Positions 9,913 through 24,100 of a stretch of DNA of 64,000 bases are shown in pieces (within the stretch, counting starts at the first letter, position 1; each line of letters starts with the position of its first letter). The notes under the pieces are model-generated. The model did no database searches. It was not told where the DNA came from and worked only from the letters and a program-made list of their open reading frames with translations. Source of the stretch: Auanema rhodensis (lineage: Eukaryota > Nematoda > Chromadorea > Rhabditida > Rhabditidae). Made by a program: the position numbers and the translations under genes. The stretch is from contig OZ059900.1 of the NCBI GenBank assembly GCA_964057225.1, positions 25,001,638 through 25,065,637 on the forward strand. The letters are read 5' to 3'.

Positions 9913-12648
9913 ACATTGCATGAGTTTGAACACATGAAATCGTAAGTCAAAACCTTGTTTACAGCGAAAATTCCAAAAACTGGTTTTCCAGCATAATAAA
10001 ATATTTCTAATGGGAAATACTGTGTTTTTGTATTTTTCTAGTGTTCAGCATGTAAAATGGTTCCATTTAGTATGTAACACGCTGAAATTCGTTGCATTTG
10101 ACGACTCATATGAACAAAAATCGATTTAATCAATATTAGCCATAAGGGGCGTGCCCTCAGAATATGCTAATTTCCTTAATTTTCTAACCCCTGTTTTTTT
10201 GTCGTGAAAGTGGAACTAGACGTTGTACGAACAATTTTAAGCTAGGTTTCATTGACATTGCATGAGTTTGAACACATGAAATCGTAAGTCAAAACCTTGT
10301 TTACAGCGAAATTTCCAAAAACTGGTTTTCCAGCATAATAAAATATTTCTCATGGGAAATACTGTGTTTTTGTATTTTTCTAGTGTTCAGCATGTAAAAT
10401 GCTTCATTTTAGTATGTAACACGCTGAAATTCGTTGCATTTGACGACTCATATGAACAAAAATCGATTTAATCAATATTAGCCATAAGGGGCGTGCCCTC
10501 AGAATATGCTAATTTCCTTAATTTTCTAACCCCTGTTTTTTTGTCGTGAAAGTGGAACTAGACGTTGTACGAACAATTTTGAGCTAGGTTTCATTGACAT
10601 TGCATGAGTTTGAACACATGAAATCGTAAGTCAAAACCTTGTTTACAGCGAAATTTCCAAAAACTGGTTTTCCAGCATAATAAAATATTTCTCAAGGGAA
10701 AAACTGTGTTTTTATATTTTTCTAGTGTTCAGCATGTAAAATGCTTCATTTTAATATGTAAAACGCTGAAATTCGTTGCATTTGACGACTCATATGAACA
10801 AAAATCGATTTAATCAATATTAGCCATAAGGGGCGTGCCCTCAGAATATGCTAATTTCCTTAATTTTCTAACCCCTGTTTTTTTGTCGTGAAAGTGGAAC
10901 TAGACGTTGTACGAACAATTTTGAGCTAGGTTTCATTGACATTGCATGAGTTTGAACACATGAAATCGTAAGTCAAAACCTTGTTTACAGCGAAATTTCC
11001 AAAAACTGGTTTTCCAGCATAATAAAATATTTCTCATGGGAAATACTGTGTTTTTGTATTTTTTTAGTGTTCAGCATGTAAAATGCTTCGTTTTAGTATG
11101 TAAAACGCTGAAATTCGTTGCATTTGACGACTCATATGAACAAAAATCGATTTTATCAATATTAGCCATAAGGAGCGTGCCCTCAGAATATGCTAATTTC
11201 CTTAATTTTCTAACCCCTGTTTTTTTGTCGTGAAAGTGGAACTAGACGTTGTACGAACAATTTTGAGCTAGGTTTCATTGACATTGCATGAGTTTGAACA
11301 CATGAAATCGTAAGTCAAAACCTTGTTTACAGCGAAATTTCCAAAAACTGGTTTTCCAGCATAATAAAATATTTCTCATGGGAAATACAGTGTTTTTGTA
11401 TTTTTTTAGTGTTCAGCATGTAAAATGCGTCATTTTAGTATGTAAAACGCTGAAATTCGTTGCATTTGACGACTCATATGAACAAAAATCGATTTTATCA
11501 ATATTAGCCATAAGGGGCGTGCCCTCAGAATATGCTAATTTCCTTAATTTTCTAACCCCTGTTTTTTTGTCGTGAAAGTGGAACTAGACGTTGTACGAAC
11601 AATTTTGAGCTAGGTTTCATTGACATTGCATGAGTTTGAACACATGAAATCGTAAGTCAAAACCTTGTTTACAGCGAAATTTCCAAAAACTGGTTTTCCA
11701 CCATAATAAAAAATTTCTCAAGCGAAAAACTGTGTTTTTATATTTTTCTAGTGTTCAGCATGTAAAATGCTTCATTTTAATATGTGACACGCTGAAATTT
11801 GTTGCATTTGACGACTCATATGAACAAAAATCGATTTAATCAATATTAGCCATAAGGGGCGTGCCCTCAGAATATGCTAATTTCCTTAATTTTCTAACCC
11901 CTGTTTTTTTGTCGTGAAAGTGGAACTAGACGTTGTACGAACAATTTTGAGCTAGGTTTCATTGACATTGCATGAGTTTGAACACATGAAATCGTAAGTC
12001 AAAACCTTGTTTACAGCGAAATTTCCAAAAACTGGTTTTCCAGCATAATAAAATATTTCTCATGGGAAATACTGTGTTTTTGTATTTTTCTAGTGTTCAG
12101 CATGTAAAATGCTTCATCTTAGTATGTAACACGCTGAAATTCGTTGCATTTGACGACTCATATGAACAAAAATCGATTTAATCAATATTAGCCATAAGGG
12201 GCGTGCCCTCAGAATATGCTAATTTCCTTAATTTTCTAACCCCTGTTTTTTTGTCGTGAAAGTGGAACTAGACGTTGTACGAACAATTTTGAGCTAGGTT
12301 TCATTGACATTGCATGAGTTTGAACACATGAAATCGTAAGTCAAAACCTTGTTTACAGCGAAATTTCCAAAAACTGGTTTTCCACCATAATAAAATATTT
12401 CTCAAGGGAAATACTGTGTTTTTGTATTTTTCTAGTGTTCAGCATGTAAAATGCTTTATTTTAGTATGTAACACGCTGAAATTCGTTGCATTTGACGACT
12501 CATATGAACAAAAATCGATTTAATCAATATTAGCCATAAGGGGCGTGCCCTCAGAATATGCTAATTTCCTTAATTTTCTAACCCCTGTTTTTTTGTCGTG
12601 AAAGTGGAACTAGACGTTGTACGAACAATTTTGAGCTAGGTTTCATTG
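9913..12648 (+). repeat. Eight-monomer HOR, complete copy (T-W-U-X-X'-S-C-D)
   Basis: Eight units occupy 2736 bp. T (9913) has ttctaatggg and ggttccatt. W is the majority type. U (10597) has caaggg, aaaact, tatat and taatatgtaaaacg. X (10939) has 126 t, aaaacg and 216 t, and X' (11281) adds tacag and gcgtc. S (11623) has ccaccataa, caagcg and gtgacacg. C (11965) has catctt. D (12307) has ccaccataa, caaggg and ctttatt. Partial copies of this order follow at 15385, 17437 and 18805. Confidence 0.82.
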
Positions 12649-14016
12649 ACATTGCATGAGTTTGAACACATGAAATCGTAAGTCAAAACCTTGTTTACAG
12701 CGAAATTTCCAAAAACTGGTTTTCCAGCATAATAAAATATTTCTCAAGGGAAAAACTGTGTTTTTATATTTTTCTAGTGTTCAGCATGTAAAATGCTTCA
12801 TTTTGATATGTAAAACGCTGAAATTCGTTGCATTTGACGACTCATATGAACAAAAATCGATTTTATCAATATTAGCCATAAGGGGCGTGCCCTCAGAATA
12901 TGCTAATTTCCTTAATTTTCTAACCCCTGTTTTTTTGTCGTGAAAGTGGAACTAGACGTTGTACGAACAATTTTGAGCTAGGTTTCATTGACATTGCATG
13001 AGTTTGAACACATGAAATCGTAAGTCAAAACCTTGTTTACAGCGAAATTTCCAAAAACTGGTTTTCCAGCATAATAAAATATTTCTCATGGGAAATACTG
13101 TGTTTTTGTATTTTTCTAGTGTTCAGCATGTAAAATGCTTCATCTTAGTATGTAACACGCTGAAATTCGTTGCATTTGACGACTCATATGAACAAAAATC
13201 GATTTAATCAATATTAGCCATAAGGGGCGTGCCCTCAGAATATGCTAATTTCCTTAATTTTCTAACCCCTGTTTTTTTGTCGTGAAAGTGGAACTAGACG
13301 TTGTACGAACAATTTTGAGCTAGGTTTCATTGACATTGCATGAGTTTGAACACATGAAATCGTAAGTCAAAACCTTGTTTACAGCGAAATTTCCAAAAAC
13401 TGGTTTTCCACCATAATAAAATATTTCTCAAGGGAAATACTGTGTTTTTGTATTTTTCTAGTGTTCAGCATGTAAAATGCTTCATTTTAGTATGTAACAC
13501 GCTGAAATTCGTTGCATTTGACGACTCATATGAACAAAAATCGATTTAATCAATATTAGCCATAAGGGGCGTGCCCTCAGAATATGCTAATTTCCTTAAT
13601 TTTCTAACCCCTGTTTTTTTGTCGTGAAAGTGGAACTAGACGTTGTACGAACAATTTTGAGCTAGGTTTCATTGACATTGCATGAGTTTGAACACATGAA
13701 ATCGTAAGTCAAAACCTTGTTTACAGCGAAATTTCCAAAAACTGGTTTTCCAGCATAATAAAATATTTCTCAAGGGAAAAACTGTGTTTTTATATTTTTC
13801 TAGTGTTCAGCATGTAAAATGCTTCATTTTGATATGTAAAACGCTGAAATTCGTTGCATTTGACGACTCATATGAACAAAAATCGATTTTATCAATATTA
13901 GCCATAAGGGGCGTGCCCTCAGAATATGCTAATTTCCTTAATTTTCTAACCCCTGTTTTTTTGTCGTGAAAGTGGAACTAGACGTTGTACGAACAATTTT
14001 GAGCTAGGTTTCATTG
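11965..14016 (+). repeat. C-D-G trimer, two copies of 1026 bp
   Basis: C (catctt), D (ccaccataa with caaggg) and G (tatat with tgatatg, 216 t) occur in that order at 11965-12990 and again at 12991-14016. The first C and D are also the end of the eight-monomer HOR, so the trimer looks like a local tandem duplication at its right edge. The second D lacks the ctttatt variant of the first. Confidence 0.8.
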
Positions 14017-15384
14017 ACATTGCATGAGTTTGAACACATGAAATCGTAAGTCAAAACCTTGTTTACAGCGAAATTTCCAAAAACTGGTTTTCCAGCATAA
14101 TAAAATATTTCTCATGGGAAATACTGTGTTTTTGTATTTTTCTAGTGTTCAGCATGTAAAATGCTTCATTTTAGTATGTAACACGCTGAAATTCGTTGCA
14201 TTTGACGACTCATATGAACAAAAATCGATTTAATCAATATTAGCCATAAGGGGCGTGCCCTCAGAATATGCTAATTTCCTTAATTTTCTAACCCCTGTTT
14301 TTTTGTCGTGAAAGTGGAACTAGACGTTGTACGAACAATTTTGAGCTAGGTTTCATTGACATTGCATGAGTTTGAACACATGAAATCGTAAGTCAAAACC
14401 TTGTTTACAGCGAAATTTCCAAAAACTGGTTTTCCAGCATAATAAAATATTTCTCATGGGAAATACTGTGTTTTTGTATTTTTTTAGTGTTCAGCATGTA
14501 AAATGCGTCATTTTAGTATGTAAAACGCTGAAATTCGTTGCATTTGACGACTCATATGAACAAAAATCGATTTTATCAATATTAGCCATAAGGAGCGTGC
14601 CCTCAGAATATGCTAATTTCCTTAATTTTCTAACCCCTGTTTTTTTGTCGTGAAAGTGGAACTAGACGTTGTACGAACAATTTTGAGCTAGGTTTCATTG
14701 ACATTGCATGAGTTTGAACACATGAAATCGTAAGTCAAAACCTTGTTTACAGCGAAATTTCCAAAAACTGGTTTTCCAGCATAATAAAATATTTCTCATG
14801 GGAAATACAGTGTTTTTGTATTTTTTTAGTGTTCAGCATGTAAAATGCGTCATTTTAGTATGTAAAACGCTGAAATTCGTTGCATTTGACGACTCATATG
14901 AACAAAAATCGATTTTATCAATATTAGCCATAAGGGGCGTGCCCTCAGAATATGCTAATTTCCTTAATTTTCTAACCCCTGTTTTTTTGTCGTGAAAGTG
15001 GAACTAGACGTTGTACAAACAATTTTGAGCTAGGTTTCATTGACATTGCATGAGTTTGAACACATGAAATCGTAAGTCAAAACCTTGTTTACAGCGAAAT
15101 TTCCAAAAACTGGTTTTCCAGCATAATAAAATATTTCTCATGGGAAATACTGTGTTTTTGTATTTTTCTAGTGTTCAGCATGTAAAATGCTTCATTTTAG
15201 TATGTAACACGCTGAAATTCGTTGCATTTGACGACTCATATGAACAAAAATCGATTTAATCAATATTAGCCATAAGGGGCGTGCCCTCAGAATATGCTAA
15301 TTTCCTTAATTTTCTAACCCTTGTTTTTTTGTCGTGAAAGTGGAACTAGACGTTGTACGAACAATTTTGAGCTAGGTTTCATTG
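14017..15384 (+). repeat. W-X-X'-W spacer units
   Basis: This is an X-X' pair (14359 and 14701) between two W units. X shares ggagcg with the X at 10939, and X' has the same tacag, gcgtc and 216 t as the unit at 11281. It may be a displaced remnant of the X-X' part of the HOR. Confidence 0.75.
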
Positions 15385-17436
15385 ACATTGCATGAGTTTG
15401 AACACATGAAATCGTAAGTCAAAACCTTGTTTACAGCGAAAATTCCAAAAACTGGTTTTCCAGCATAATAAAATATTTCTAATGGGAAATACTGTGTTTT
15501 TGTATTTTTCTAGTGTTCAGCATGTAAAATGGTTCCATTTAGTATGTAACACGCTGAAATTCGTTGCATTTGACGACTCATATGAACAAAAATCGATTTA
15601 ATCAATATTAGCCATAAGGGGCGTGCCCTCAGAATATGCTAATTTCCTTAATTTTCTAACCCCTGTTTTTTTGTCGTGAAAGTGGAACTAGACGTTGTAC
15701 GAACAATTTTGAGCTAGGTTTCATTGACATTGCATGAGTTTGAACACATGAAATCGTAAGTCAAAACCTTGTTTACAGCGAAATTTCCAAAAACTGGTTT
15801 TCCAGCATAATAAAATATTTCTCATGGGAAATACTGTGTTTTTGTATTTTTCTAGTGTTCAGCATGTAAAATGCTTCATTTTAGTATGTAACACGCTGAA
15901 ATTCGTTGCATTTGACGACTCATATGAACAAAAATCGATTTAATCAATATTAGCCATAAGGGGCGTGCCCTCAGAATATGCTAATTTCCTTAATTTTCTA
16001 ACCCCTGTTTTTTTGTCGTGAAAGTGGAACTAGACGTTGTACGAACAATTTTGAGCTAGGTTTCATTGACATTGCATGAGTTTGAACACATGAAATCGTA
16101 AGTCAAAACCTTGTTTACAGCGAAATTTCCAAAAACTGGTTTTCCAGCATAATAAAATATTTCTCAAGGGAAAAACTGTGTTTTTATATTTTTCTAGTGT
16201 TCAGCATGTAAAATGCTTCATTTTAATATGTAAAACGCTGAAATTCGTTGCATTTGACGACTCATATGAACAAAAATCGATTTAATCAATATTAGCCATA
16301 AGGGGCGTGCCCTCAGAATATGCTAATTTCCTTAATTTTCTAACCCCTGTTTTTTTGTCGTGAAAGTGGAACTAGACGTTGTACGAACAATTTTGAGCTA
16401 GGTTTCATTGACATTGCATGAGTTTGAACACATGAAATCGTAAGTCAAAACCTTGTTTACAGCGAAATTTCCAAAAACTGGTTTTCCACCATAATAAAAA
16501 ATTTCTCAAGCGAAAAACTGTGTTTTTATATTTTTCTAGTGTTCAGCATGTAAAATGCTTCATTTTAGTATGTGACACGCTGAAATTTGTTGCATTTGAC
16601 GACTCATATGAACAAAAATCGATTTAATCAATATTAGCCATAAGGGGCGTGCCCTCAGAATATGCTAATTTCCTTAATTTTCTAACCCCTGTTTTTTTGT
16701 CGTGAAAGTGGAACTAGACGTTGTACGAACAATTTTGAGCTAGGTTTCATTGACATTGCATGAGTTTGAACACATGAAATCGTAAGTCAAAACCTTGTTT
16801 ACAGCGAAATTTCCAAAAACTGGTTTTCCAGCATAATAAAATATTTCTCATGGGAAATACTGTGTTTTTGTATTTTTCTAGTGTTCAGCATGTAAAATGC
16901 TTCATCTTAGTATGTAACACGCTGAAATTCGTTGCATTTGACGACTCATATGAACAAAAATCGATTTAATCAATATTAGCCATAAGGGGCGTGCCCTCAG
17001 AATATGCTAATTTCCTTAATTTTCTAACCCCTGTTTTTTTGTCGTGAAAGTGGAACTAGACGTTGTACGAACAATTTTGAGCTAGGTTTCATTGACATTG
17101 CATGAGTTTGAACACATGAAATCGTAAGTCAAAACCTTGTTTACAGCGAAATTTCCAAAAACTGGTTTTCCACCATAATAAAATATTTCTCAAGGGAAAT
17201 ACTGTGTTTTTGTATTTTTCTAGTGTAAAGCATGTAAAATGCTTTATTTTAGTATGTAACACGCTGAAATTCGTTGCATTTGACGACTCATATGAACAAA
17301 AATCGATTTAATCAATATTAGCCATAAGGGGCGTGCCCTCAGAATATGCTAATTTCCTTAATTTTCTAACCCCTGTTTTTTTGTCGTGAAAGTGGAACTA
17401 GACGTTGTACGAACAATTTTGAGCTAGGTTTCATTG
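15385..17436 (+). repeat. Eight-monomer HOR, six-unit copy lacking X-X'
   Basis: The order is T-W-U-S-C-D. The T marker (ggttccatt) is at 15385, U at 16069, S (caagcg, gtgacacg) at 16411, C (catctt) at 16753 and D at 17095. The D unit carries tgtaaagcatg, shared only with the D at 20857, which ties these two copies together. Confidence 0.82.
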
Positions 17437-18804
17437 ACATTGCATGAGTTTGAACACATGAAATCGTAAGTCAAAACCTTGTTTACAGCGAAATTTCCAA
17501 AAACTGGTTTTCCAGCATAATAAAATATTTCTAATGGGAAATACTGTGTTTTTGTATTTTTCTAGTGTTCAGCATGTAAAATGGTTCCATTTAGTATGTA
17601 ACACGCTGAAATTCGTTGCATTTGACGACTCATATGAACAAAAATCGATTTAATCAATATTAGCCATAAGGGGCGTGCCCTCAGAATATGCTAATTTCCT
17701 TAATTTTCTAACCCCTGTTTTTTTGTCGTGAAAGTGGAACTAGACGTTGTACGAACAATTTTGAGCTAGGTTTCATTGACATTGCATGAGTTTGAACACA
17801 TGAAATCGTAAGTCAAAACCTTGTTTACAGCGAAATTTCCAAAAACTGGTTTTCCAGCATAATAAAATATTTCTCATGGGAAATACTGTGTTTTTGTATT
17901 TTTCTAGTGTTCAGCATGTAAAATGCTTCATTTTAGTATGTAACACGCTGAAATTCGTTGCATTTGACGACTCATATGAACAAAAATCGATTTAATCAAT
18001 ATTAGCCATAAGGGGCGTGCCCTCAGAATATGCTAATTTCCTTAATTTTCTAACCCCTGTTTTTTTGTCGTGAAAGTGGAACTAGACGTTGTACGAACAA
18101 TTTTGAGCTAGGTTTCATTGACATTGCATGAGTTTGAACACATGAAATCGTAAGTCAAAACCTTGTTTACAGCGAAATTTCCAAAAACTGGTTTTCCAGC
18201 ATAATAAAATATTTCTCAAGGGAAAAACTGTGTTTTTATATTTTTCTAGTGTTCAGCATGTAAAATGCTTCATTTTAATATGTAAAACGCTGAAATTCGT
18301 TGCATTTGACGACTCATATGAACAAAAATCGATTTAATCAATATTAGCCATAAGGGGCGTGCCCTCAGAATATGCTAATTTCCTTAATTTTCTAACCCCT
18401 GTTTTTTTGTCGTGAAAGTGGAACTAGACGTTGTACGAACAATTTTGAGCTAGGTTTCATTGACATTGCATGAGTTTGAACACATGAAATCGTAAGTCAA
18501 AACCTTGTTTACAGCGAAATTTCCAAAAACTGGTTTTCCAGCATAATAAAATATTTCTCAAGGGAAAAACTGTGTTTTTATATTTTTCTAGTGTTCAGCA
18601 TGTAAAATGCTTCATTTTAATATGTAAAACGCTGAAATTCGTTGCATTTGACGACTCATATGAACAAAAATCGATTTAATCAATATTAGCCATAAGGGGC
18701 GTGCCCTCAGAATATGCTAATTTCCTTAATTTTCTAACCCCTGTTTTTTTGTCGTGAAAGTGGAACTAGACGTTGTACGAACAATTTTGAGCTAGGTTTC
18801 ATTG
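17437..18804 (+). repeat. Eight-monomer HOR, left part only (T-W-U-U)
   Basis: T (17437), W (17779) and two adjacent U units (18121 and 18463) with the same caaggg, tatat and taatatgtaaaacg markers. The second U looks like a one-unit tandem duplication. The S-C-D part is absent. Confidence 0.8.
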
Positions 18805-21198
18805 ACATTGCATGAGTTTGAACACATGAAATCGTAAGTCAAAACCTTGTTTACAGCGAAATTTCCAAAAACTGGTTTTCCAGCATAATAAAATATTTCT
18901 AATGGGAAATACTGTGTTTTTGTATTTTTCTAGTGTTCAGCATGTAAAATGGTTCCATTTAGTATGTAACACGCTGAAATTCGTTGCATTTGACGACTCA
19001 TATGAACAAAAATCGATTTAATCAATATTAGCCATAAGGGGCGTGCCCTCAGAATATGCTAATTTCCTTAATTTTCTAACCCCTGTTTTTTTGTCGTGAA
19101 AGTGGAACTAGACGTTGTACGAACAATTTTGAGCTAGGTTTCATTGACATTGCATGAGTTTGAACACATGAAATCGTAAGTCAAAACCTTGTTTACAGCG
19201 AAATTTCCAAAAACTGGTTTTCCAGCATAATAAAATATTTCTCATGGGAAATACTGTGTTTTTGTATTTTTCTAGTGTTCAGCATGTAAAATGCTTCATT
19301 TTAGTATGTAACACGCTGAAATTCGTTGCATTTGACGACTCATATGAACAAAAATCGATTTAATCAATATTAGCCATAAGGGGCGTGCCCTCAGAATATG
19401 CTAATTTCCTTAATTTTCTAACCCCTGTTTTTTTGTCGTGAAAGTGGAACTAGACGTTGTACGAACAATTTTGAGCTAGGTTTCATTGACATTGCATGAG
19501 TTTGAACACATGAAATCGTAAGTCAAAACCTTGTTTACAGCGAAATTTCCAAAAACTGGTTTTCCAGCATAATAAAATATTTCTCATGGGAAATACTGTG
19601 TTTTTGTATTTTTTTAGTGTTCAGCATGTAAAATGCTTCGTTTTAGTATGTAAAACGCTGAAATTCGTTGCATTTGACGACTCATATGAACAAAAATCGA
19701 TTTTATCAATATTAGCCATAAGGGGCGTGCCCTCAGAATATGCTAATTTCCTTAATTTTCTAACCCCTGTTTTTTTGTCGTGAAAGTGGAACTAGACGTT
19801 GTACGAACAATTTTGAGCTAGGTTTCATTGACATTGCATGAGTTTGAACACATGAAATCGTAAGTCAAAACCTTGTTTACAGCGAAATTTCCAAAAACTG
19901 GTTTTCCAGCATAATAAAATATTTCTCATGGGAAATACAGTGTTTTTGTATTTTTTTAGTGTTCAGCATGTAAAATGCGTCATTTTAGTATGTAAAACGC
20001 TGAAATTCGTTGCATTTGACGACTCATATGAACAAAAATCGATTTTATCAATATTAGCCATAAGGGGCGTGCCCTCAGAATATGCTAATTTCCTTAATTT
20101 TCTAACCCCTGTTTTTTTGTCGTGAAAGTGGAACTAGACGTTGTACGAACAATTTTGAGCTAGGTTTCATTGACATTGCATGAGTTTGAACACATGAAAT
20201 CGTAAGTCAAAACCTTGTTTACAGCGAAATTTCCAAAAACTGGTTTTCCACCATAATAAAAAATTTCTCAAGCGAAAAACTGTGTTTTTATATTTTTCTA
20301 GTGTTCAGCATGTAAAATGCTTCATTTTAGTATGTGACACGCTGAAATTTGTTGCATTTGACGACTCATATGAACAAAAATCGATTTAATCAATATTAGC
20401 CATAAGGGGCGTGCCCTCAGAATATGCTAATTTCCTTAATTTTCTAACCCCTGTTTTTTTGTCGTGAAAGTGGAACTAGACGTTGTACGAACAATTTTGA
20501 GCTAGGTTTCATTGACATTGCATGAGTTTGAACACATGAAATCGTAAGTCAAAACCTTGTTTACAGCGAAATTTCCAAAAACTGGTTTTCCAGCATAATA
20601 AAATATTTCTCATGGGAAATACTGTGTTTTTGTATTTTTCTAGTGTTCAGCATGTAAAATGCTTCATCTTAGTATGTAACACGCTGAAATTCGTTGCATT
20701 TGACGACTCATATGAACAAAAATCGATTTAATCAATATTAGCCATAAGGGGCGTGCCCTCAGAATATGCTAATTTCCTTAATTTTCTAACCCCTGTTTTT
20801 TTGTCGTGAAAGTGGAACTAGACGTTGTACGAACAATTTTGAGCTAGGTTTCATTGACATTGCATGAGTTTGAACACATGAAATCGTAAGTCAAAACCTT
20901 GTTTACAGCGAAATTTCCAAAAACTGGTTTTCCACCATAATAAAATATTTCTCAAGGGAAATACTGTGTTTTTGTATTTTTCTAGTGTAAAGCATGTAAA
21001 ATGCTTTATTTTAGTATGTAACACGCTGAAATTCGTTGCATTTGACGACTCATATGAACAAAAATCGATTTAATCAATATTAGCCATAAGGGGCGTGCCC
21101 TCAGAATATGCTAATTTCCTTAATTTTCTAACCCCTGTTTTTTTGTCGTGAAAGTGGAACTAGACGTTGTACGAACAATTTTGAGCTAGGTTTCATTG
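18805..21198 (+). repeat. Eight-monomer HOR, seven-unit copy lacking U
   Basis: The order is T-W-X-X'-S-C-D over 2394 bp. X (19489) keeps cttcgtttt like the unit at 10939 but has ggggcg. S (20173), C (20515) and D (20857) match the copy at 16411-17436, including tgtaaagcatg in D. Confidence 0.82.
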
Positions 21199-24100
21199 AC
21201 ATTGCATGAGTTTGAACACATGAAATCGTAAGTCAAAACCTTGTTTACAGCGAAATTTCCAAAAACTGGTTTTCCAGCATAATAAAATATTTCTCATGGG
21301 AAATACTGTGTTTTTGTATTTTTCTAGTGTTCAGCATGTAAAATGCTTCATTTTAGTATGTAACACGCTGAAATTCGTTGCATTTGACGACTCATATGAA
21401 CAAAAATCGATTTAATCAATATTAGCCATAAGGGGCGTGCCCTCAGAATATGCTAATTTCCTTAATTTTCTAACCCCTGATTTTTTGTCGTGAAAGTGGA
21501 ACTAGACGTTGTACGAACAATTTTGAGCTAGGTTTCATTGACATTGCATGAGTTTGAACACATGAAATCGTAAGTCAAAACCTTGTTTACAGCGAAATTT
21601 CCAAAAACTGGTTTTCCAGCATAATAAAATATTTCTCATGGGAAATACTGTGTTTTTGTATTTTTCTAGTGTTCAGCATGTAAAATGCTTCATTTTAGTA
21701 TGTAAAACGCTGAATTTCGTTGCATTTGACGACTCATATGAACAAAAATCGATTTTATCAATATTAGCCATAAGGGGCGTGCCCTCCGAATATGCTAATT
21801 TCCTTAATTTTCTAACCCCTGTTTTTTTGTCGTGAAAGTGGAACTAGACGTTGTACGAACAATTTTGAGCTAGGTTTCATTGACATTGCATGAGTTTGAA
21901 CACATGAAATCGTAAGTCAAAACCTTGTTTACAGCGAAATTTCCAAAAACTGGTTTTCCAGCATAATAAAATATTTCTCATGGGAAAAACTGTGTTTTTG
22001 TATTTTTTTAGTGTTCAGCATGTAAAATGCTTCATCTTAGTATGTAAAACGCTGAAATTCGTTGCATTTGACGACTCATATGAACAAAAATCGATTTAAT
22101 CAATATTAGCCATAAGGGGCGTGCCCTCAGAATATGCTAATTTCCTTAATTTTCTAACCCCTGTTTTTTTGTCGTGAAATTGGAACTAGACGTTGTACGA
22201 ACAATTTTGAGCTAGGTTTCATTGACATTGCATGAGTTTGAACACATGAAATCGTAAGTCAAAACCTTGTTTACAGCGAAATTTCCAAAAACTGGTTTTC
22301 CAGCATAATAAAATATTTCTCAAGGGAAAAACTGTGTTTTTGTATTTTTCTAGTGTTCAGCATGTAAAATGCTTTATTTTAGTATGTAACACGCTGAAAT
22401 TCGTTGCATTTGACGACTCATATGAACAAAAATCGATTTAATCAATATTAGCCATAAGTGGCGTGCCCTCCGAATATGCTAATTTCCTTAATTTTCTAAC
22501 CCCTGTTTTTTTGTCGTGAAAGTGGAACTAGACGTTGTACGAACAATTTTGAGCTAGGTTTCATTGACAGTGCATGAGTTTGAACACATGAAATCGTAAG
22601 TCAAAACCTTGTTTACAGCGAAATTTCCAAAAACTGGTTTTCCAGCATAATAAAATATTTCTCATGGGAAATACTGTGTTTTTGTATTTTTTTAGTGTTC
22701 AGCATGTAAAATGCGTCATTTTAGTATGTAAAACGCTGAAATTCGTTGCATTTGACGACTCATATGAACAAAAAGCGATTTAATCAATATTATCCATAAG
22801 GGGCGTGCCCTCAGAATATGCTAATTTCCTTAATTTTCTAACCCCTGTTTTTTTGTCGTGAAAGTGGAACTAGACGTTGTACGAACAATTTTGAGCTAGG
22901 TTTCATTGACATTGCATGAGTTTGAACACATGAAATCGTAAGTCAAAACCTTGTTTACAGCGAAATTTCCAAAAACTGGTTTTCCAGCATAATAAAATAT
23001 TTCTCATGGGAAATACTATGTTTTTGTATTTTTCTAGTGTTCAGCATGTAAAATGCTTCATTTTAGTATGTAAAACGCTGAAATTCGTTGCATTTGACGA
23101 CTCATATGAACAAAAATCGATTTAATCAATATTAGCCATAAGGGGCGTGCCCTCAGAATATGCTAATTTCCTTAATTTTCTAACCCCTGATTTTTTGTCG
23201 TGAAAGTGGAACTAGACGTTGTACGAACAATTTTGAGCTAGGTTTCATTGACATTGCATGAGTTTGAACACATGAAATCGTAAGTCAAAACCTTGTTTAC
23301 AGCGAAATTTCCAAAAACTGGTTTTCCAGCATAATAAAATATTTCTCATGGGAAATACTGTGTTTTCGTATTTTTCTAGTGTTCAGTATGTAAAATGTTT
23401 CATTTTAGTATGTAACACGCTGAAATTCGTTGCATTTGACGACTCATATGAACAAAAATCGATTTAATCAATATTAGCCATAAGGGGCGTGCCCTCAGAA
23501 TATGCTAATTTCCTTAATTTTCTAACCCCTGATTTTTTGTCGTGAAAGTGGAACTAGACGTTGTACGAACAATTTTGAGCTAGGTTTCATTGACATTGCA
23601 TGAGTTTGAACACATGAAATCGTAAGTCAAAACCTTGTTTACAGCGAAATTTCCAAAAACTGGTTTTCCAGCATAATAAAATATTTCTCATGGGAAATAC
23701 TGTGTTTTCGTATTTTTCTAGTGTTCAGTATGTAAAATGTTTCATTTTAGTATGTAACACGCTGAAATTCGTTGCATTTGACGACTCATATGAACAAAAA
23801 TCGATTTAATCAATATTAGCCATAAGGGGCTTGCCCTCAGAATATGCTAATTTCCTTAATTTTCTAACCCCTGTTTTTTTGTCGTGAAAGTGGAACAAGA
23901 CGTTGTACGAACAATTTTGAGCTAGGTTTCATTGACATTGCATGAGTTTGAACACATGAAATCGTAAGTCAAAACCTTGTTTACAGCGAAATTTCCAAAA
24001 ACTGGTTTTCCAGCATAATAAAATATTTCTCATGGGAAATACTGTGTTTTTGTATTTTTTTAGTGTTCAGCATGTAAAATGCGTCATTTTAGTATGTAAA

